A stretch of DNA of 64,000 nt from Stagonosporopsis chrysanthemi (lineage: Eukaryota; Ascomycota; Dothideomycetes; Pleosporales; Didymellaceae). The notes beneath the pieces are model-generated. The model was not told the DNA's origin, made no database searches, and saw only the letters and a list, made by a program, of their open reading frames with translations. Shown here in pieces: positions 33,224-44,759 of this stretch. Both the position numbers and the translations under genes were made by a program. Location: the NCBI GenBank assembly GCA_022560025.1, contig JAFISE010000041.1, positions 124,001 to 188,000 of the forward strand, read 5' to 3'. Position 1 is the stretch's first letter. Each line of letters opens with the position of its first letter.

Positions 33224-34561
33224 ATGGCTTCCGAATCCATGAGTGCCTTTCCCAGCCCAACGGACACCGCGCCTCCGGAAGAGGCGACTCCAGCACAGGG
33301 TGCCCTTCTATCGGCGGCTGCTGGTATTACTGCAGGTATGTGGAGAGGTTTCAACATCTGAACTCTGGGCTGATGATTGTTCACAGGTTATACTGGCGAC
33401 TCTCTGCCTCTCAAAATCATTATCGCCGTGCTCATAGGTTTGTCGCTGTACAATGCCGTCGAACTTATCATCTTAGTCCTCGTTACCTTTCAACGGTATC
33501 AGGGGCTGTACTTCTGGAGTCTCTTGATCGCCGGGTTTGGCGTACTGCCGTACTCGCTCGGTTTCCTGATCAAATTCTTCCAGTTGCTAGATCCCAATGA
33601 TGACCCCGGCTTTGTCGCAGTCGTACTCCTCACTATCGGATGGTGGACGATGGTGTCCGGTCAGTCGGTCGTGCTCTGGTCGCGTCTACACCTCCTCACC
33701 AACTCACGGAAGACCCTGCGCTGGACATTGTACATGATCATCATCAACGGCATACTCCTCCACTCAATCACAACCGTCCTCACGTTTGCCTCCAACTCCA
33801 ACAACCTCACCAACACCGTCCTCCAACGCTTCGTCAATGGCTACTCCATCATGGAGAAGATCCAGATGACCGGCTTCTTCCTCCAGGAACTCATCCTCTC
33901 TGTCATCTACATCCGTGAAACCATTCGGCTCCTCCGCCTCGGCGAATCTGTCAGCGACGCCACCTCCTTCGACGGCACGCTGCGAAGCGCCAGCGTGCGC
34001 AAAACGATGTACCAAATCCTCGCCATCAACGTCATCATAATCACCATGGACGCCGCCCTCCTCGCTACCGAATTCGCGAACCTCTACCTCATCGAAACAA
34101 CTCTCAAAGGCGTCGTCTACTCGATCAAACTCAAGCTCGAGTTCGCCGTGCTCGGCAAACTCGTCCAAATCGTCCGTGTCCGCACAAGCTCCAAGAACAA
34201 CAGCCCTCTGAGCGCGACAGGGTCTGCCGACCGCCGCGGCACCGGCACCGGCCTGACGCTCGAAAAGACGAAGAGCGGTGACTCGAGCCGCAACGCCAGC
34301 GACGGATCTACCAGTCGCTCGCCTGCGAACACGCATGGCGGTCTCAGCCCTGCCCCCAACTCCTTCTCGTACCCGGACTTTGTCGACCCCCGCCAATTCA
34401 GCGGCGATTTCACGCATGCGCGCGACGACACGCTGTGGCGGAATGGGGGGTACGTGAGCTGGGAGACGGAGACGGAGAGGGAGCGGTGGCGGAGGAGAAG
34501 TAGGGGGAGGCCGAGGGGGAGTTGGATTGATGAGGAGATGGACAAGTTTAATATTGGGTGA
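33224..34561 (+). CDS. Seven-helix integral membrane protein, DUF7703 family
   Basis: Two exons: 33224-33335 and 33387-34561; a 51-nt intron (GTATGT...TTCACAG) that contains an in-frame stop, so it must be removed; 428 aa. After about 40 hydrophilic residues come seven hydrophobic helices (residues about 45-300) with the family segments YTGDSLPLKI, RYQGLYFWSLL and PYSLGFLIKFF, and a charged turn SASVRKTMYQIL before the last helices. The C-terminal 130 residues are Ser/Thr-rich, disordered and cytosolic, ending in a basic/acidic stretch. The fold resembles a 7-TM receptor. Ligand, partners and role are unknown. Confidence 0.85.
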
Positions 34562-35351
34562 AGGGGTGGCACGCGGTTATGATACATGATTACGATGACA
34601 CGGGAAGGATGTCGAAACTTCGGATTGCCGTCCACCCCGTCGCGGGCGTCGCGGTGGATATCTCAGCATCAAGGGGCCTCGCACACCAGCCCGGCGGTTC
34701 TCCTCGAGCACACGGACATTATGCAGGCGGCCTTGGAGATCTCACATCTCCGCTGAGCTTCCAGCCGGGAACGCATCCCATACCGCCAACGAGCCTCCTC
34801 GTCTCCGGGCAGGATGGACTTCTCTTAAAACCACGAGGCTGTCGGCGCAAGCTCATAGAAGCAGGATATGGCTGCACACCTGCCGTCGAGACAGTATCGA
34901 CAGCGCACCTGCGTACCCATACCCGCGACGCTTGCGTGCAACGCAATGTCGGGCGAGACCGAGGGAAGGTTGAGGCAGTGACACTGCTGGGAGGATGATG
35001 CAGGCACTACAACGGCCGATCGATAGGAACGAACAGAAGCTGCATTGCCAAAGATTATGTGGCTCTCGCGAGGTTGTATCACATATGTGATAGTAGTATG
35101 TTAGAAGTCTTAGAGCACCTTGGCTCCTGTCACATGGAGGGAAGATAAAGGCTTACTTCTTACTAAGAACGGATGTCTGCCATTTGGGTAGCTGCAGTTT
35201 CATATAGATGACATCATTTGATGAAGGAGTTATCGCCGTTGGCTAGATCTAGTAGGAAATGTCGTTGTCAAACCAGCAGCCCCAAGCCTACTTGTGATTG
35301 CTGAAATTGACTATTGTCTGCAAGAGCAGAGATACTCCAAACAGAAATCAA
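34562..35351. other. Convergent 3' intergenic region
   Basis: 790 nt between the stops of the DUF7703 and HET genes. No gene or clear repeat seen. Confidence 0.5.
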
Positions 35352-37004
35352 TTATGATGGTCCAAAAAGTCGCTGATAAAGTCTCTGGCTAAATCTCTGG
35401 GAAAGTCTCTCAATATCTTCTGATCCGCGTATTCGCCTTACGAGCTTCTTCTTAGGGTAGTTACGCCGGAGACGAGTTGAACGCCAGCGCCTGCTCCCTC
35501 GATCTGGGAACATCCACCATAACTGGATTTGCAGGAGCCAAGCTGGGCAAGCTCCAACGCCGAAGTAGAAAGGGTCAATGAAACGCAGAAGGCGGTAGAA
35601 GTTCGCAGTGTGACCGGTTCCAGGAGAATTATAGGGGCTTAGAGCCTTTCGTAAACTTGCAGCTAAGTCAATCAGAAATAGCTGCACTTCTGACGCAGGC
35701 CTGGGCGTGTGAGATGCGGCTTGGCGGAGCCGTCTCTCCAAAGAAGCAACTGCTCCATACAGAAGCCGTATGAAGGGGTAATCGGGGACAGTTGTCTGTG
35801 GAAGTGCTCGTAGGGCGGGATGAGCTTTGCTAAGTAAGAAACCCCGCACATCTCCCGTGTTGATCTCTTCGTGGTTGCCATCCAGAACCTCACACCATCC
35901 CAGTGCGATGTGTTCCAGCCCACACAATCTACCATCTTTGGACCCTGCATCCAGTTGATTTGATAGTGTCCGCTCCAGGATTGTAATCAGGATGTCCGTC
36001 AGGTCCATGGTATAATCTGGATAAAACCCACATGGTTTCGAAATCAGCGACATCAGCCCAAAAGCTTTGTCTTGACTTTGAGAGCATTCTCTAGCCACTG
36101 CTATGGTCCAGGCGGAACCCCAGTCCATGTGCAGAACATCTCGTGTGATCAGGAAAGAGTATATGGGAAAGTGTGTGGGGTCGTTGTCAAGCTTTAGTGC
36201 GTCCATGAAGTGCAAGCAAAAGAACATACAGTCAGAGCGAAATGATCGATCCCATGGAATGGTACTATCACCCAATCGCAACGTAGTATCCTTGTTGAGT
36301 GTAATTTCTTGCACAACCCAAAGTCGTGACCAATACGGCAGAGTCAGAAAATGTAGCAAGGCTGAGCTATACTCAGTAACCGCCGTACGGTAAACGCCAG
36401 TTCCGTACGCGAGATTTTCGCAACGCAAGAGCTTGGAAAAGTACTCCGAGACCCAGTAGCTCCCTTGAAATGCAGGACTAAGCCAAACTTCGACCCTAGT
36501 AGCCCTTGTGTAGACCTCGGACATTTGGTTAACTTGGTGGCCCTTCTCCTCATCGTCCGTCTGATTGATGCACAACTGATCGATCCAGAACCACGGCGAA
36601 TAGGTAGAGTCATCCCTCATAGTTCTGAGAAAATCGTTGAGGTTCTGGCGGACCGTTATCCAGCCCTGGTGCTGTTTGTATTCGAGATAGACATTGTGCG
36701 AAGGTGATTCGGCGCCCCAAACATAGGACAGCGCTGTAAAAGCTGTGCTTTCCTCGGAATCAAGGCTCAAACTCCCACCACTGGTACCGGGCTTGTTGTT
36801 TTGTGCTTCAATACTCGTTGGATTGTGAGAAGAGTACGTTTGTAGACCAGAGTCCAGATTGACGACTTTGAGTTCGAGCTGTAATAACTCTTGGATGTCA
36901 GGGGCAGGCCTGATCCTGACCAGACGGATTTCCTTGACTTCTGTGTTCAAAGGAGCGTGCCTGAAGCGGTTGGAAAAGTCTGGAGCTTGCACCTCCGAAG
37001 TCAT
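35352..37004 (-). CDS. HET-domain (heterokaryon incompatibility) protein
   Basis: 550 aa in one exon from ATG 37004. The three HET blocks are present: FTALSYVWG (about residue 88), FWIDQLCINQTDDEEKGHQV (about 140) and YWSRLWVVQEI (about 225). The rest (about 250-550) matches no domain I recognise and ends in an Arg-rich stretch with repeated SQRL/YQRL. HET proteins trigger death of fused cells in non-self recognition, often together with a partner carrying an NLR or repeat domain; no such partner is visible here. The gene borders a region of pseudogenes, a usual setting for this fast-evolving family. Confidence 0.9.
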   Translation of the reverse strand: MTSEVQAPDFSNRFRHAPLNTEVKEIRLVRIRPAPDIQELLQLELKVVNLDSGLQTYSSHNPTSIEAQNNKPGTSGGSLSLDSEESTAFTALSYVWGAESPSHNVYLEYKQHQGWITVRQNLNDFLRTMRDDSTYSPWFWIDQLCINQTDDEEKGHQVNQMSEVYTRATRVEVWLSPAFQGSYWVSEYFSKLLRCENLAYGTGVYRTAVTEYSSALLHFLTLPYWSRLWVVQEITLNKDTTLRLGDSTIPWDRSFRSDCMFFCLHFMDALKLDNDPTHFPIYSFLITRDVLHMDWGSAWTIAVARECSQSQDKAFGLMSLISKPCGFYPDYTMDLTDILITILERTLSNQLDAGSKDGRLCGLEHIALGWCEVLDGNHEEINTGDVRGFLLSKAHPALRALPQTTVPDYPFIRLLYGAVASLERRLRQAASHTPRPASEVQLFLIDLAASLRKALSPYNSPGTGHTANFYRLLRFIDPFYFGVGACPAWLLQIQLWWMFPDRGSRRWRSTRLRRNYPKKKLVRRIRGSEDIERLSQRFSQRLYQRLFGPS

Positions 37005-39075
37005 CCTGAGCGTCAGGGCGTTGAGTCAGCAAGGCACAGTAAATATATGCCGTACAAAGCAATGATCAAAGAATCGTGGCGAACACGTTTCGTCACGTTA
37101 TTGGGGCAGCAGACGAAATTACAGTCTCACTGAAGGCGTACGAGGTTGTCATTATTGACAACTCACGAGGCTGAGACTGCTGCTGCTGGGCGGAGCGATG
37201 TCACAGCCTTTGCTGCGCCACGATATTGTAAGCGGCAGGAATAGCCTATGCGAGCCTCCTGTACAACAAGCGAATGGCAAACCAATAGTCCTGCCGTTGG
37301 CAGGTCCGATCAGACTCTCGAGCGCCTTGCTCATGAGATCCTTGATGAGAAAGAGACAGGCAAATATCCTTGGGTGACCGGTCGCTGTATCTTAGGCCGC
37401 CCGAGAAGCATCATCCATCGTCATTCGCAGGCTCTGTGCATGGCCCACTGGATTGTTACATGATGTGGAAGTGTCGTCGTTATGGTTCAGCTGTAAGAAG
37501 GGACGACAGACCCAGTAAAGATATCGGCATCGCAGTGTGCGGTGAGCTTGTGGCGAGCTTCGCGGAATTCACGTTCGATGGCGCACTGGAGATCGCATTC
37601 GAACCCAGATTCATCGTTATAGGCTGAGTAAAGCGCATTTGACGTCCCTGTCGGCGTTGGAGTCGGATTTAGGATCTTGCCTCGGGACATTCTGGTATCA
37701 GTGCTTGTTGAAATGTATGGACCCCCCTTGATATGGTAGACTACGTCAAGGGCCGCCCCTGATTGGCTGACCACAGCTTGCAACCAATTACAGTAGAGGT
37801 CAGACTCAGCCTAGCGTACCGGACTTAAGGTGGGTCCGCACTTTCCAACAGCCATTATACTCAGTCGTTGTCGCAATCGTCTCTACTCTGCCAATGATTC
37901 TGTTGGCGCGCGATAGATGTGCGAGAGGTCTTTCAACGTCAGGTTGAGAATTAAGGACTGTGTAGAGGTCAGACTGCGAGAAGCGTGGTGCCACTTCCCT
38001 GCATCATGATGTGCATACCGCATTCGATACCTAGCATGACAACGGTCCAGCAGTCTCAAAGGCTCACATCGCCCATGCGTAATTCTAGTTAGCCCTGGCT
38101 AGGCATGTAGCCCGGAAAATGGTGTCGGAAGGCTGGTATTCTCCAGGCTAGTGACTGGCGCAGTGAAGCATGGATTTGCGTGTCGAATTTGAGGGTTGTG
38201 AACTCGATGCGCGATGGGTTTGTGGATTGAATGTGAAAGTCGTAGATAAGTACTTTAGTCCACCGTACCATAGGTACATGAACCTTTGCTGCAGGGGCGC
38301 TGTCAGTTCGGGACTGTTCCCTTTTTTTCCTAGGCGTCACATGAACCACTCCCTTTGTTGATGTCGGACGACTTCCGTCTCGTGCACCATCAATTTGCTG
38401 CTTGAGTTTGTGCTCGCCTACATGCGCGTCTGACCGGGAACGGAGCAAGCTGCTATTTTCTCCTGCATATAGATAGGTAGCTCCCGCTTGTAGACATGTT
38501 CATCATCAATCCACGAGCGTTTCATTCTGCGAAAGAGGGATTTCTTATGTCCTAGAACCATGTTTCACTCTCTTCTCCTCGAGCAAAGAGCCAACCCTCG
38601 CTCCACCCTGTTTCCACATCAACCATGGTTCACACATGTACAAATTTCTTATAATCTCACGCTTCTACGCTCGCCTCGTTCTTTCTTACATGTGTTTCAT
38701 CACATTTTCGCACGGAAGCGTCAAGCTCAAACATGCAACACGATCCGTTCGCACGAGGTTGGCCTAGTGACTGTCCAGGAAGCCACCATGATGAGAACAG
38801 TCGCATAGCAGGAAGTACATGGACTTCCCAAATCACACCCAAAGCAAGCACATCTCGCCTAATCGTCTATATATAACCAGACCGGCGAGGATAAACCGAC
38901 CGCGATTGAACAGTCGGCCGACAAACTATTCCTGGATGGTAGTCTGAGCCAGACCCTACAGTACTACATCAGTTCAGTTGGTTGGTTCGGAAAAGTCTTG
39001 TGCATGAACAAGTCAGGCGTGGATGACACGCTCTCCAGCAGGGATGCCGCCATTGTAGTGGCTTAGACTTGGACG
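37005..39075. other. 2-kb gene-poor region upstream of the HET gene
   Basis: No gene well supported. A minus-strand frame from ATG 37690 to 37487 (67 codons, MSRGKILNPTPTPTG...) has some coding flavour but no family. The rest has only short frames. It should contain the HET promoter. Confidence 0.4.
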
Positions 39076-42000
39076 ATGCACGAGAACATGAACTGGACGC
39101 CTAAATCAAACAGTCGAAGGTTGCGCGGAGTTGGGTTTAAGACCTTACTGGCCAACTTTGAGGCCGGCAACGGCACAAAGTACATCGACATCACCGCCAA
39201 TAGGCACGGGAACTGGGGAGAGGTCGAGTACCTCGCTTGGAGATCGAAGTTGTGTATGGATTTGCTCCAGCATCGTGGCCACTACAACAGGCCAGACACA
39301 TACTTCACGACCTCCACGCGATTCTTATGGGGATTCGTCCTCTTCAAGATACGTGTCTTCTATTGGAGGAGTCCGAAATCTGGAGAGCCTGGGTCTTGGT
39401 TCAAGCACGAACCCATGAAGCTGGTGCAGCGAGAGAGGAATGACGCGGCGGAGATGGTGGCAGAGGCAGACCGCGAGCTGCGAGGCGAGACCCGTCTGGC
39501 TCTCATCCCGAGTATGTAACCTCCCCATGGACGATTACCAATTGATCAAATTCTGACACCCTAACCAGCAGCCCCCAACCCTTCTCAAGCGCCCGCCCAG
39601 CCGGTCCCCAACAGTAAGGTTGGCATATCGCGACATGGAGCACACACTGGCTCCCCTCTATCAGCAACACCGAACACGGACGCGGACGAGCCCACAATCG
39701 AGGCACCCATTACGCGCATCGCCGACAAGGAGATCTTCACAGCGCTGGAAAGTTAGTACAAAACGTCTGACACCTTTTCCGCCATCGACCGACGTCGCAG
39801 CCAAAGGAACCTAGAGATACTGCGAACCGAGGCAGCGTCCAAGGAGATCAAGGGAAACAACATCCGCAGTCACACGATGTGGAGCCTGTCTAGCTATACG
39901 CCAAGGCATCAAACAGTTCTTCCGGGACTTCCATTTTGTCAATATAAGTAGGTTGAGGAGGCGGATGTCGAGTCGCTTTGGTGTGCTCAAGAAAGCGCTC
40001 GACTAGGCCAACAAGGGTCACGGCGTGGATATCAGTGAGCTTATGAGAAACGACCTCCTGCGGTACACCATGGACAAGGACATCCGCAAGGCTAAGAGGA
40101 GGAGGGACAGGGCGCTACGCAGAAAGCAGGAGGCAGAAGCACAGGGCAGAAGTTTTCGCTCCAAGATCCTCAACGACGAAAGGAGTAATCGCTTTTTTTT
40201 GTCCGACGACAGGCTTGCGACGGAAGAGGCCATCGAGGCGGCTAGGGATGCCAACCGCCCCACGAAGGCTTCAAAGCGCCAGAAGACTATCGCAATGTCT
40301 AACAAGGAGAGTGTTGCGATAATGCTATCACCGCCTGCATTCCGCTAGTAAGTACATACCTATCAGTCTGTAGGACAAGCTGATATGATTAGGCTTGGGC
40401 GCTGTGGTACAAAGCGCTTCATGTACATGTCGGTCATCTTCAAAGCCTTTTTCAGCTTAAGTATGCTTGATGCATTCTCGGCAGTTGACGGCATTGGTCT
40501 TCAGATGGCCTTGTTGGTCACACGGAGAAAGCCTGTGCCTAGGACGTCGCGTCAAGCCCTTACTCAGATTTCTGCCTTGGGGAGCTGCAGGCTCGTCTGC
40601 AGGAGCATAAGGGTTTGGTCCTCGATCAGCTTGTGTCTCCAGTCAAAGAGGCGCTAATGAACGATATCATGAGCGCCAGTATAGCAGTCAAGTTCTCCAA
40701 GTTACCTCTTGGAGTACATGACCAAATGCATGGCTTCCTCTGGCAACACCGAGCAGTCATTGGAGTCGTGCAATAGTACAGCGAGCTCAGGATCGACGCA
40801 CAACATGACGAAGACAGCAAAGCGAGCAGCAGTCTTAGCTACTGCTACATGGGCACCAGATATCTTCCCCGGTGGCTACTACTCAACAAGTTGCTTCCGC
40901 GCGAGGCCATGATCCACTTCAACGCGCATAGCAATTGGGTGCTACGGAGGGCGAAGTACCCTGGCGTCTACAGGCAGATCCCGCGCACGACGATTATAGT
41001 GCCCGGCCTGGCAAAATTTATTACGATTTCTGAACTCGCTTTTCCACATCCGCCCAACCAGTCAGCGATGCGAAGGCGCAGGCAGAGGCATGTGGTCGTC
41101 AAGTTCAGCGATTCAGACGCGCATTGGCTCCACAACCTTGCCGGGTATCTGCACCAGTAGAGCCACATTCAGAGACTCGCAGTTGCGCTGCAGTACCCGT
41201 CCGCTGGTTTCAGGGTCCCAGCGGATCACAGTATCAAGATAGATCTCGGTCCCGTGCAGAGTCTGCTCCAGGTCCTGGATCAGCTGCACTGCTTCGAGGT
41301 GGAGCTGTACCACTCCACCGAAGCCGTGTACTATCGTCGCTGGGGTACAGTATTCGAGTAAGAGCTCTTAGACGAAGTGTTAGAAATTATGGCAAGCGTC
41401 TGGAATATATATGACGTGCAGGAGAAGCTGGGACAGTTCCAATTCCGAGACTTGGTGTTCCCGAGTGCCACAGCGATGACAGTTGCGGGGAACTACAACA
41501 CTCGCAAGTTTGTTTCTACGAGGAGCGAGAAAGTGGGTGAGGTTATTGACGATGGTGCTGTTGATATAGACGACTGAGCCCAAGCACAAGATCTGGACGT
41601 GCGTGGAACTCGGAGGACACTGGAATCCAGCCTCCCCGTGCTGTTTTAAGGACAGCGCTCGCTGGAGTTGCAGGCGACTCGCACAGCTGACGGGCAAGAG
41701 GTCAAGTTTGCGCCCCGTCCAGCCTTTTTCTCAACTATTGTAACACACACCGCCCGCAAGACTTGAGTGGACCACACGCAATCACAGCGCACGCGCGGTC
41801 TGGCGGCTATGCAAGAGATGGTCGCAGAGAGCAGCGCACGGGATGGCATTCAAGTGCCTAAAGTCATGCTGCCTCCCCGAATGCATGCAGACGGCACGCC
41901 GTGGGTCGCACGGAGGCTGGAGGCCTCAGCCACCGACTTGCTGCCTGACGGCGCCAGACGTTTGGCAAAGCAAGCAGAGTTGACCCGCCTTGCATATAGG

Positions 42001-42260
42001 CGATCCGTCAACGAAGGCAGAACTGCGCTTCTGGACTCGAGCAGACTATGTACTCGACAATTCGCCCAGGAGGTTGATGAGCTGCGCAACATGTTCCGAA
42101 GATATCAGATTCAGATGACGCTTCGCCTTGACGTTCTCGAGCGCCGCTTTGAAGCTACCGAACGGGCAAGTACCGGTGCTGATCGACCACGTCGCCGTGC
42201 AGGCAACGCACCACCAGCAGCACCTTCATGCGGCTATTGTATGGAAAAAGGGAAGAACAC
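39076..42260 (+). pseudogene. Large degraded gene of unknown family
   Basis: A long coding remnant, not recognised. It starts at ATG 39076 (an in-frame TAG lies just upstream) with a 147-codon frame. A good intron (about 39512-39569, GTATGT...CCTAACCAG) leads into APNPSQAPAQP... and then a TAG (39755-39757). The same frame continues to SDTFSAIDRRRSQRNLEI. After a frameshift near 39905 come GIKQFFRDFHF, a TAG (40003-40005), then a Lys/Arg/Glu-rich block (40018-40346). After another frameshift near 40580, one frame runs from about 40579 to 42230 with stops at about 40774, 41158, 41360, 41576, 41647 and 41764. Between them is protein-like text (HDQMHGFLWQHRAVIG, DQLHCFEVELYHS). Several stops are TAG or TAA, as CAG or CAA would give after C-to-T change. 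The end is uncertain. Confidence 0.6.
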
Positions 42261-42728
42261 GTGGTTCACACCATTCGCTGCTCTCCAACTAGCGCTGACG
42301 TTCTGTCTAAGAGCAGTGGCGGTTAGCGATCGCCACCATATATTCCCCCGAGGCACATCTCTCGCTGACCGCTCCCAATTTTCTCGTGATCAAAAGACAT
42401 GACAGTAGTGCAAGCTCGTAATCTCGCAGCACTTTTTCTCGGCCTATCTCAGCAACATCGGGCATTCTCAGCAGTCTGCCGCAAGCTCCGTCAAGCAGCA
42501 CGTCAAGAGGAGCAACACTGAGCCTTGCTGGCGCCCGATCCAGAAACAGTGAGGGTATACCAACGCTGTCATTTCTCTCCAATCAGCCGCTTACCTTCAA
42601 AAGCCTGTCGGGATCAAGTCGGTTCCTCAGTTCAGCGGGGACAGAATCCCCATCCCATGGCAAGGGCAAGGTACGTAGCAAGTAGGAGGATACGGTAGCG
42701 GTTTCTTTGTTTCCTACCTACAGGATGC
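42261..42728. other. Spacer after the degraded gene
   Basis: No gene supported. A plausible intron-like stretch (42671-42723, GTACGT...CTACAG) precedes the small Cys frame and may belong to another relic. Confidence 0.35.
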
Positions 42729-43090
42729 CACGAAAACTGCCAGCAAAAGAGGTAGACCAACATCCTTTAGCTTTAAGCCTGACCAAACTCAAATCGGCTA
42801 CACAATCTCAAACTCCTTTATCTGGTTCAGCAGTCTCTGCAGCAGCTCGAAGGCCAAGCGACTCCACCATACCATGCCAGAATTGCTTCCCCGCCTTCAC
42901 AAACAGTGCAAACCGCGTTGCCCCGTCGCCCGGATGTTGTTTCGCTTGCCGTGCACTCAGTAACACCAGTTTCGACAAACACTTCGATTTCACCCCTGGC
43001 CCATGTTTGGAGGAATTACTCTCGCTAGAAGCACTGGTTGAGTACGCTGACTGCATTTTCGCTGTCCATCAAGACATCAACGAAGGCTGA
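42724..43090 (+). other. Possible small ORF or gene relic with paired cysteines
   Basis: From ATG 42724 a frame of about 120 codons contains CQNC and, 18 residues later, CCFAC, a spacing like a small zinc-binding motif, then an acidic/hydrophobic end. It follows an intron-like sequence ending CTACAG. No family recognised. It could be a last exon of a lost gene or chance. Confidence 0.3.
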
Positions 43091-43785
43091 TCGTTCCAAG
43101 GTCGGACGGCGAGTGCAATATGAGACTTTCCATCCCATCGATGCACACAGGGCAGCCCTTAGGCCCCAAGGGAGACAGAGGTGGTCGCCAGCAGCCTCGA
43201 GTTCCAGTTAGGGATGGGCAATTGCATGCTGCAGACATTGTGGCCTACTTTGCTATAAGACAAATGAATTAACAGTTACAATAACCCAAAGTTACCGATC
43301 CAATGCTCTGAGTGCCGCTGATGTTTTCCACAATAGTAGAGAAGTCAAATAAGACTACATTCTACAGAACCAGAATCCAACCACGGTGCCGTGGGGTGAT
43401 GAATGATAATCTAGACAAGGCGTTCTCCGTAGACTCATGCTCCGTCGAGACTATCCCACAATCCCGTATGCCTTGATGAGTGCATTGACAGTACCAACTA
43501 GCACGGACAAATTCTCTGTGCTCAAACAGAACGCTTAAATGCTTGAGCTTTATGCTTGCAGTTGGGCTAGGAACTGCAACAACAAGAACGACGAGCTCGC
43601 TGAGAGCCGCTTCGAATCGTAGCTTGCAACACAACTTCAGCCAACCGGTCGTGACAAGTGTCGCACTGCAACTCGAGGTGGGGAAGGCGCGTCGATCCAC
43701 AGGGCGTCTTAGCAGAGGCTCACTCTACGATGTCCCTGTGTAGCGGTTCGGTACGTAAGAAGGGTGCAACCCAACCGCTTCCCAC
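43091..43785. other. Intergenic, downstream of prolyl hydroxylase
   Basis: About 700 nt with no supportable feature. Confidence 0.45.
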
Positions 43786-44759
43786 TCAACTCAACCCAGC
43801 CGCCTGCTCCTGCTCCTGCTCCTGCTGTTTCGGCGGCACATACCCGTCCTGAAACCAACTCCAGATATTCAACCCAATCTTCTCCCCGCTCAAAACCGGC
43901 AATCCAGCATGCCAACTCTCATCGTACCCCGACCCATCAGAACGGATGTTCTCCCAGTAAACAGCATTCCCCTTGATCGGCTTGAACACCACACCCTCCT
44001 GCTCCCCATCGCACTCCACAAACCGACACCACTCTTGCCCCTCCGGCCTCTTGATGCGCGGGAAATGCGTCCCACCCCCTGTACACGCATCGCCCAGCCA
44101 CACCATGAAGCTGCTGATCCGGCCCTGGCTTCTGTTCACGCCGTTCCAGTCGTAGTGGTAAGTATAGTGGCCGTCCGGTCCGTAGCGCTGGGCCCACAGC
44201 TTCTCGACAAACACAAAAGGACGCCAGCCCTGGAATGCCCGAGCCCGCTCCTCGATGCACTGCACCGTGTTGGAGCGGGGCACGGGGGCCTTGCTGGAGT
44301 GGCGGATGGCGGTGTCGAGGCGTTCCTGGCCTGCCGACCAGATGGTGGCGGGTTGGAAGAGCGGGGAGCTAGAGACTTGAGATGAGCTGGTGTTGATTTG
44401 CGTTGGGGGATATCAACGCAAAAAAAGGGGGAAGGGAAGGGATGGTCGCACCTCAACTTCACAACCTCGTCCGCCTCGTCAGCCCCCAAAAAATCCTCAA
44501 TGTACACAACCAGCGGCTCGCGATGCAGCACGTGCACGCCCCCCAGTGCTCGCGCGCTGCACGACAGATTCCCCTCCCGCACAACAATGCTGTCCAGCTT
44601 CTGCGCGCTCATCCCAGCGTCCGCTGTGCGCGAGCTCGCATCCCCGCCGCGGAGAAGTATCTCCTGCAACGGCGCGCCGGCAAACACATACGCGAGGAGC
44701 GCGAGCACCGCGTACTGCAGCAGTGTAGACACGGAGAAGGAGCGGGTGGGAGAATGCAT
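43786..44759 (-). CDS. Prolyl 4-hydroxylase-type 2-oxoglutarate/Fe(II) dioxygenase
   Basis: Two exons: 44759-44452 and 44368-43786; an 83-nt intron (GTGCGA...TCTCTAG); 296 aa. The N-terminus has one hydrophobic signal anchor (about residues 12-30), so the enzyme is probably in the ER or Golgi lumen. The catalytic domain holds the iron ligands H174 and D176 (YHYDWN) and the distal H256 (ESWHAG), plus the Lys of EKIGLNIWSW that binds 2-oxoglutarate. THFPRIKRP and GNAVYWENI are typical for P4H-like fungal proteins. The C-terminus is a Gln/Glu repeat (KQQEQEQEQ) encoded by GCTCCT repeats. Substrate unknown. The frame upstream of the ATG starts only with GTG and is not used. Confidence 0.88.
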
